Origin: Corallococcus sp. NCRR | GTDB taxonomy: Bacteria; Myxococcota; Myxococcia; Myxococcales; Myxococcaceae | NCBI RefSeq assembly: GCF_026965535.1 | Contig: NZ_CP114039.1 | Span: forward strand, 5,394,001-5,458,000 | Reading direction: 5' to 3' | Length of the DNA: 64,000 nt | In this document: positions 60,719 through 64,000 of the stretch, one piece after another | Layout: each line of letters opens with the position of its first letter | Position numbering within the stretch: the first letter of the stretch is position 1 | The notes under the pieces: model-generated | The model's input: only the letters and a program-made list of their open reading frames with translations | Databases searched by the model: none | Told to the model about the DNA's origin: nothing | Program-made: the position numbers and the translations under genes

Positions 60719-62101
60719 ATGCGATTCGTGATGGCGTTGGGTCTGGTCGCGTTGGGTGCGGGCTGTGCGCATGGTCCGAAGCCGGCGGACGACCCGGCCG
60801 CGCGGGCCCGGCAGCTCTCCGCGGAAGCGGACCAGGCCTACAAGGCACTGGAGTTCGAGCGGTGCGCCGAGCGGTTCCAGGCCGCCGGTGAGGCGGACGC
60901 GGAGGGGCCGGACCGCGCGGAGTCCCTCTACCGGGCGGCGGGGTGTGCGTCGCTCGCGGGGCACGTGGACGCGGCCGTGGACGTGCTGAAGCGCGCGGTC
61001 CAGGGCGGCTACTTCGACGCGGATCACCTCGAATACAACCCGGAGCTGGCGGCGCTGCACGCGCTGCCCGCCTGGAGCGGCATCGTGGCGGAGGCGCGCG
61101 CAAACCTGTCGAAGGCCCCCGAACCGCCGTTCCCGGTGCCGACGCTCCAGGGGGTGGATGCCTTTGGCTCGCGGCGGGTGGACCGGGAGACGGTCCGCCA
61201 GGTGCTGGGGCTGGAGGTGGGCAAGCCCATCGTCTACAGCGGTGCGATCTTCCGGCAGAAGGATCAGCTGCTGCGCGAGCAGTACAACCTCGTCTTCGCC
61301 CGGACGGCCATGACCCTGTTCTTCGCCGAAGAGCTCAAGGGCAGCGCCTTCTTGGTGGTGGACATGGTGGACGCGGAGGATGCCGCGGTCCGGGCCCGGT
61401 TCCTCGCCCCACCCAAGGGCCATCCTGTGGATCCGGAGGGATTGATTGCCCGGTGGCTTGCTTATGACGAGCGCCTGGAGCAGCTCCAGATGCAGGGCAA
61501 GCTCGCGGAGGACTCCTCCTGCAAGATCGCGCATTGCATTGGCGGGTTTGGCCATCCGGACCTGGCGGCCTTCGAACCCGAGTTCATCGCGAAGGTGCCA
61601 GGGCACGTGGCCGCGCTGACCACGGTCCTGCGCGAGGACGCGGACGCGGAGAAGCGGGCCGCCGCCGCCTTCCTGCTGGCCTATGCATCCACGGCCCAGG
61701 AGATCGTCGAATCCCTGCGGCCCTTCATCCGCGATCCGGCTGATGGGGCGCGCAACAGCGTGCTGCGCGTGCTGACGGCCATGCAGCAGGCCGCGAAGCA
61801 GCCCTTGCTTCCCGTGGCCGAGGTGGCGGACGCGGTGCTCCTGCCCACGTCGATGGACCGCAACAAGGCGACCTACCTCCTCACCTACCTGCTGGACGAC
61901 CTGTCGCCGGAGGAGCTGAAGGCGCAGCGGGCCGGGCTCATCCAGAAGCTGGGACAGGCGCTGGTGGAGATGTCCGCGCTCCAACTGCCCATCAACAGGG
62001 ATCCCGCGGTCCTGGTGCTGAAGCAGCTCTCCGGTGAGAAGTACGAAACGGCGGAGGAGTGGCGCGCGTGGCTCGCGCGTCAGCCGAAGACCGAAGGGTA
62101 G
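60719..62101 (+). CDS. Lipoprotein with TPR-like and HEAT-like segments
   Basis: 460 aa from the ATG at 60719. Lipobox LGAGC (Cys about 16). Residues 30-110 are TPR-like with a Cys pair. A segment LQGVDAFGSRRVDRETVRQV, then LGLEVGKP, resembles the start of a POTRA domain. The C-terminal 180 residues are helical repeats of HEAT type with a conserved CKIAHCIGGFGHPDL. Envelope protein of unknown role. Confidence 0.75.
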   Translation: MRFVMALGLVALGAGCAHGPKPADDPAARARQLSAEADQAYKALEFERCAERFQAAGEADAEGPDRAESLYRAAGCASLAGHVDAAVDVLKRAVQGGYFDADHLEYNPELAALHALPAWSGIVAEARANLSKAPEPPFPVPTLQGVDAFGSRRVDRETVRQVLGLEVGKPIVYSGAIFRQKDQLLREQYNLVFARTAMTLFFAEELKGSAFLVVDMVDAEDAAVRARFLAPPKGHPVDPEGLIARWLAYDERLEQLQMQGKLAEDSSCKIAHCIGGFGHPDLAAFEPEFIAKVPGHVAALTTVLREDADAEKRAAAAFLLAYASTAQEIVESLRPFIRDPADGARNSVLRVLTAMQQAAKQPLLPVAEVADAVLLPTSMDRNKATYLLTYLLDDLSPEELKAQRAGLIQKLGQALVEMSALQLPINRDPAVLVLKQLSGEKYETAEEWRAWLARQPKTEG

Positions 62102-62109
62102 GGGACCGC

Positions 62110-62634
62110 TCAGCCCACGACGACGGAGACAGGCGTGGAGAACTGCCGCACGACGCAGTCCTCCGCGCCCCCGTCCTCCCACGCCAGCATCGCGAACTCG
62201 GCCGGTTCATCGAGCGCGATGATGGGGTGGTGCCACACGCCCTGGTGGTAGTTCACGCCCTGGCCAGGGCCGCAGACGAACGCCACGAGCCCATCCAGGT
62301 CGGGCCCTCCCGAAGGCGCGGCCGGCGCGACGCAGACGAGGAAGCGCGAGCAGCGCATGGGCAGGAACGCCTGGCTGGATTGCGGATGGTGTTCGAGCAG
62401 CTTCACCGTGAAGGGAAGCGGCTGCGGCACGGAGCGGAACACCGCGAGGTTCGGCTTCGCACCCGGCCGGCCATTCTCCAGCCGCGCGGACCAGTCAAAG
62501 CGCACCGCGGTGCCCTGGTTCGCCGAAGCGCCGCTCTTGAGCCCGGCGGACACGACGTCGCCAAAGGGAGCGAAGCCCTCCGGAGTCAGGGGCAGGGCGA
62601 CGATGGAGCGGAGCGGGGCGGAGGCGTCCTTCAT
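62110..62634 (-). CDS. allA: Ureidoglycolate lyase
   Basis: 174 aa from the ATG at 62634. The family is recognised from PLTPEGFAPFGDVV near the N-terminus, FLVCVAPA and GVNYHQGVWHHP, the metal or substrate-binding cupin strand of AllA. It converts ureidoglycolate to glyoxylate and urea in purine/allantoin breakdown (EC 4.3.2.3). No other purine-catabolism gene is nearby. Convergent to the lipoprotein gene, eight bases apart. Confidence 0.88.
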   Translation of the reverse strand: MKDASAPLRSIVALPLTPEGFAPFGDVVSAGLKSGASANQGTAVRFDWSARLENGRPGAKPNLAVFRSVPQPLPFTVKLLEHHPQSSQAFLPMRCSRFLVCVAPAAPSGGPDLDGLVAFVCGPGQGVNYHQGVWHHPIIALDEPAEFAMLAWEDGGAEDCVVRQFSTPVSVVVG

Positions 62635-62711
62635 GAGGGGACTATAGGGGCGAGTGCCCGGGTCCCGCCCCACCCGAGGTAGTCAGGGTTCGAGGAGAAC
62701 GCTCCTCTTTC

Positions 62712-62770
62712 TTGACATCACGCGTCCAGACCTCTACAGAAACTGAAATTGAGAATGCCTATCGTTTTCA
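62712..62770 (+). promoter_or_regulatory. Sigma-70-like promoter overlapped by a Fur-box-like site
   Basis: TTGACA (62712-62717) and TACAGA (62735-62740) are 17 bases apart. Immediately downstream, AATTGAGAATG-CCTATCGTTTTCA (62747-62770) resembles a Fur box: TGAGAAT and TATCgTTTT half-sites, with about three differences from a canonical element. It is the most AT-rich stretch nearby and covers the expected transcription start, fitting iron repression. Confidence 0.7.
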
Positions 62771-62837
62771 TGTTCGGGTCCCCGTCCCGGCTGAGAAGGG
62801 CAGGCGCTCATCCCCCCATTCGAAGAGGCCACTGCCG

Positions 62838-64000
62838 ATGAAGCATCTGTTTGCCTTGCGTTCCCTGCGACTCTCCACCGCGGCGATTGCCCTGTCCCTG
62901 TTCGCGGGCTGCGGCGACGAGGAGGAAGCGGGAACGGACGGTCCGCTGTACGCCATCACCACCCAGATGCTCGCGGAGGACCCCTCCGACAGCTACGTCC
63001 TGGTGACGCCGGACGCGGAGAAGGCCGCGTCCCTGTCGCTGGATGGCGCCATCAAGATCAAGGGCCGCGCGCTGGGCGTGGGCATCCCCAAGACGGGCTC
63101 CGTCTACGTGGTGAGCGACGAGAGCGCCACGGTGACCCGCTACACGCTGAACAGCGCCGGGAAGCTGGAGGCCTCGGGCACCGTCAGCTTCAGCTCCCAG
63201 GGCGTGACGTCGCTGGGCGAGTACCAGGCGAACTTCCAGTTCGTCTCGGAGACGAAGGCGTACTTCTTCGACGGTAACGCCGCGAAGGTCGTCATCTGGA
63301 ACCCCCAGGAGATGAGCGTGACGGGCAGCCTCGGGCTGGAGGCCCTGGTCATCCCGGACACGATCATGGCGTTCTCCGGCGCGGTCGTGCGGACCGGTGG
63401 GCGGATCCTCATGCCCGTGGGCTGGCGGCCGGTGGAGGGCAACAGCGTCACGAAGAAGGCGGGCGTGGTCGCCATCGACACGGCGACGGACGCCGTCTCG
63501 CTCGCGACGGACGACCGCTGCGGCTACACGCACGACGCCGCGCTCGGCACCGACGGCAAGGTCTACATCGCGACGGAGGCGTACGGCGCGGCGTCGCGCC
63601 GGGTGGTGGGCGAGGAGTCGCCGGAGCCCTGCCTGCTCCGGTTCGACCCTGCGACGGGCGCCTTCGACAAGACCTTCTATCGCTCACTGGCGGAGCTGGT
63701 GGGCGGTGGGACCGCGGGCGCGCTCATCCCCAGCCACACGCCGGGGACGGCGTACGTGCGCGTGCTGGATGAGAGCCTCACGCCGGTGTCGGAGGGTTCG
63801 CATCCGCGCACGCTCGCGAGCGGCACGGGCTGGCAGTGGTGGGAGCTGAACCTGTCCACGCTGACCGCCACGCGGAAGGCCGACTTCCCGTCCACCTCCG
63901 GCAGCGTCTTCCTCTTCGAGTCCGAGAACCAGACGCTCTACACCGAGTTCGGCGCCGGCGCCTCGTCCACCACCTTCCGGGTGCTGGGCGACAACGGCAA
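62838..64000 (+). CDS. Iron-regulated-looking lipoprotein, 3' end beyond window
   Basis: 387 codons seen, open to the right edge. Lipobox FAGC (Cys 25), then acidic GDEEEAGTDG and a repeated beta-propeller-like pattern (SYVLVTPD, SVYVVSDESATVTRYTL, KAYFFDGNAAKVVIW, KVYIATEAYG). It resembles myxobacterial MxcI-type lipoproteins tied to siderophore uptake; this is from memory and moderate in certainty. The Fur-box-like promoter supports an iron role. A transport gene may follow outside the window. Confidence 0.75.
   Translation, partial: MKHLFALRSLRLSTAAIALSLFAGCGDEEEAGTDGPLYAITTQMLAEDPSDSYVLVTPDAEKAASLSLDGAIKIKGRALGVGIPKTGSVYVVSDESATVTRYTLNSAGKLEASGTVSFSSQGVTSLGEYQANFQFVSETKAYFFDGNAAKVVIWNPQEMSVTGSLGLEALVIPDTIMAFSGAVVRTGGRILMPVGWRPVEGNSVTKKAGVVAIDTATDAVSLATDDRCGYTHDAALGTDGKVYIATEAYGAASRRVVGEESPEPCLLRFDPATGAFDKTFYRSLAELVGGGTAGALIPSHTPGTAYVRVLDESLTPVSEGSHPRTLASGTGWQWWELNLSTLTATRKADFPSTSGSVFLFESENQTLYTEFGAGASSTTFRVLGDNG

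Overview
The window is very GC-rich, gene-dense chromosomal DNA of a myxobacterium, probably Corallococcus or a close relative. The evidence is the codon bias, the many lipoproteins, DUF1501/DUF1800 proteins and one-component regulators, and a hybrid NRPS/PKS line typical of Myxococcota. The species is an inference. I see no rRNA, tRNA, CRISPR array, insertion sequence or phage gene, and no gene-free stretch longer than about 300 bases.

Layout. 1-4.2 kb: the start of a Rieske protein running off the left edge, a cyclic-nucleotide-binding-fold protein and three proteins I do not recognise. 4.3-9.4 kb: a five-gene minus-strand operon, in transcription order an ECF-like sigma factor, a small HTH-like protein, an ImmA/IrrE (M78) metallopeptidase, a divergent NurA-like protein and a HerA-type hexameric ATPase. 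Its promoter region carries two perfect palindromes. This is the best candidate for an undescribed, inducible DNA-processing or defence system. 9.5-14.6 kb: an aspartate 4-decarboxylase with a clear intrinsic terminator, a LuxI/OlsB-like acyltransferase beside a haem-oxygenase-like diiron protein, a GAF-LuxR regulator and a small secreted protein.

14.7-29.6 kb: a biosynthetic operon. One protein has A-PCP-KS-AT-ACP-aminotransferase; the next has C-A-PCP-C-A-PCP; two alpha/beta hydrolases follow. Specificity residues read by eye suggest Pro + malonate (beta-keto converted to beta-amino) + Gly + Gly, that is, a 3-amino-3-(pyrrolidin-2-yl)propanoyl-Gly-Gly thioester. There is no thioesterase domain, and one hydrolase lacks the serine nucleophile.

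29.8-48.6 kb: ordinary accessory metabolism and regulation. It includes a DUF885 peptidase, a NYN nuclease, LysR/GlxA/MarR regulators beside MBL-fold, aldo/keto reductase and epimerase genes, a DUF1800-DUF1501 export pair, and lipoproteins. 48.6-53.3 kb: a translationally coupled Tad-type minor-pilin operon without motor or secretin. 53.4-62.6 kb: TetR-epimerase, MarR-ClC and LysR-EamA pairs, a TIGR00027-type methyltransferase, a lipoprotein and ureidoglycolate lyase. 62.7-64 kb: a promoter overlapped by a Fur-box-like element drives a lipoprotein truncated by the right edge.
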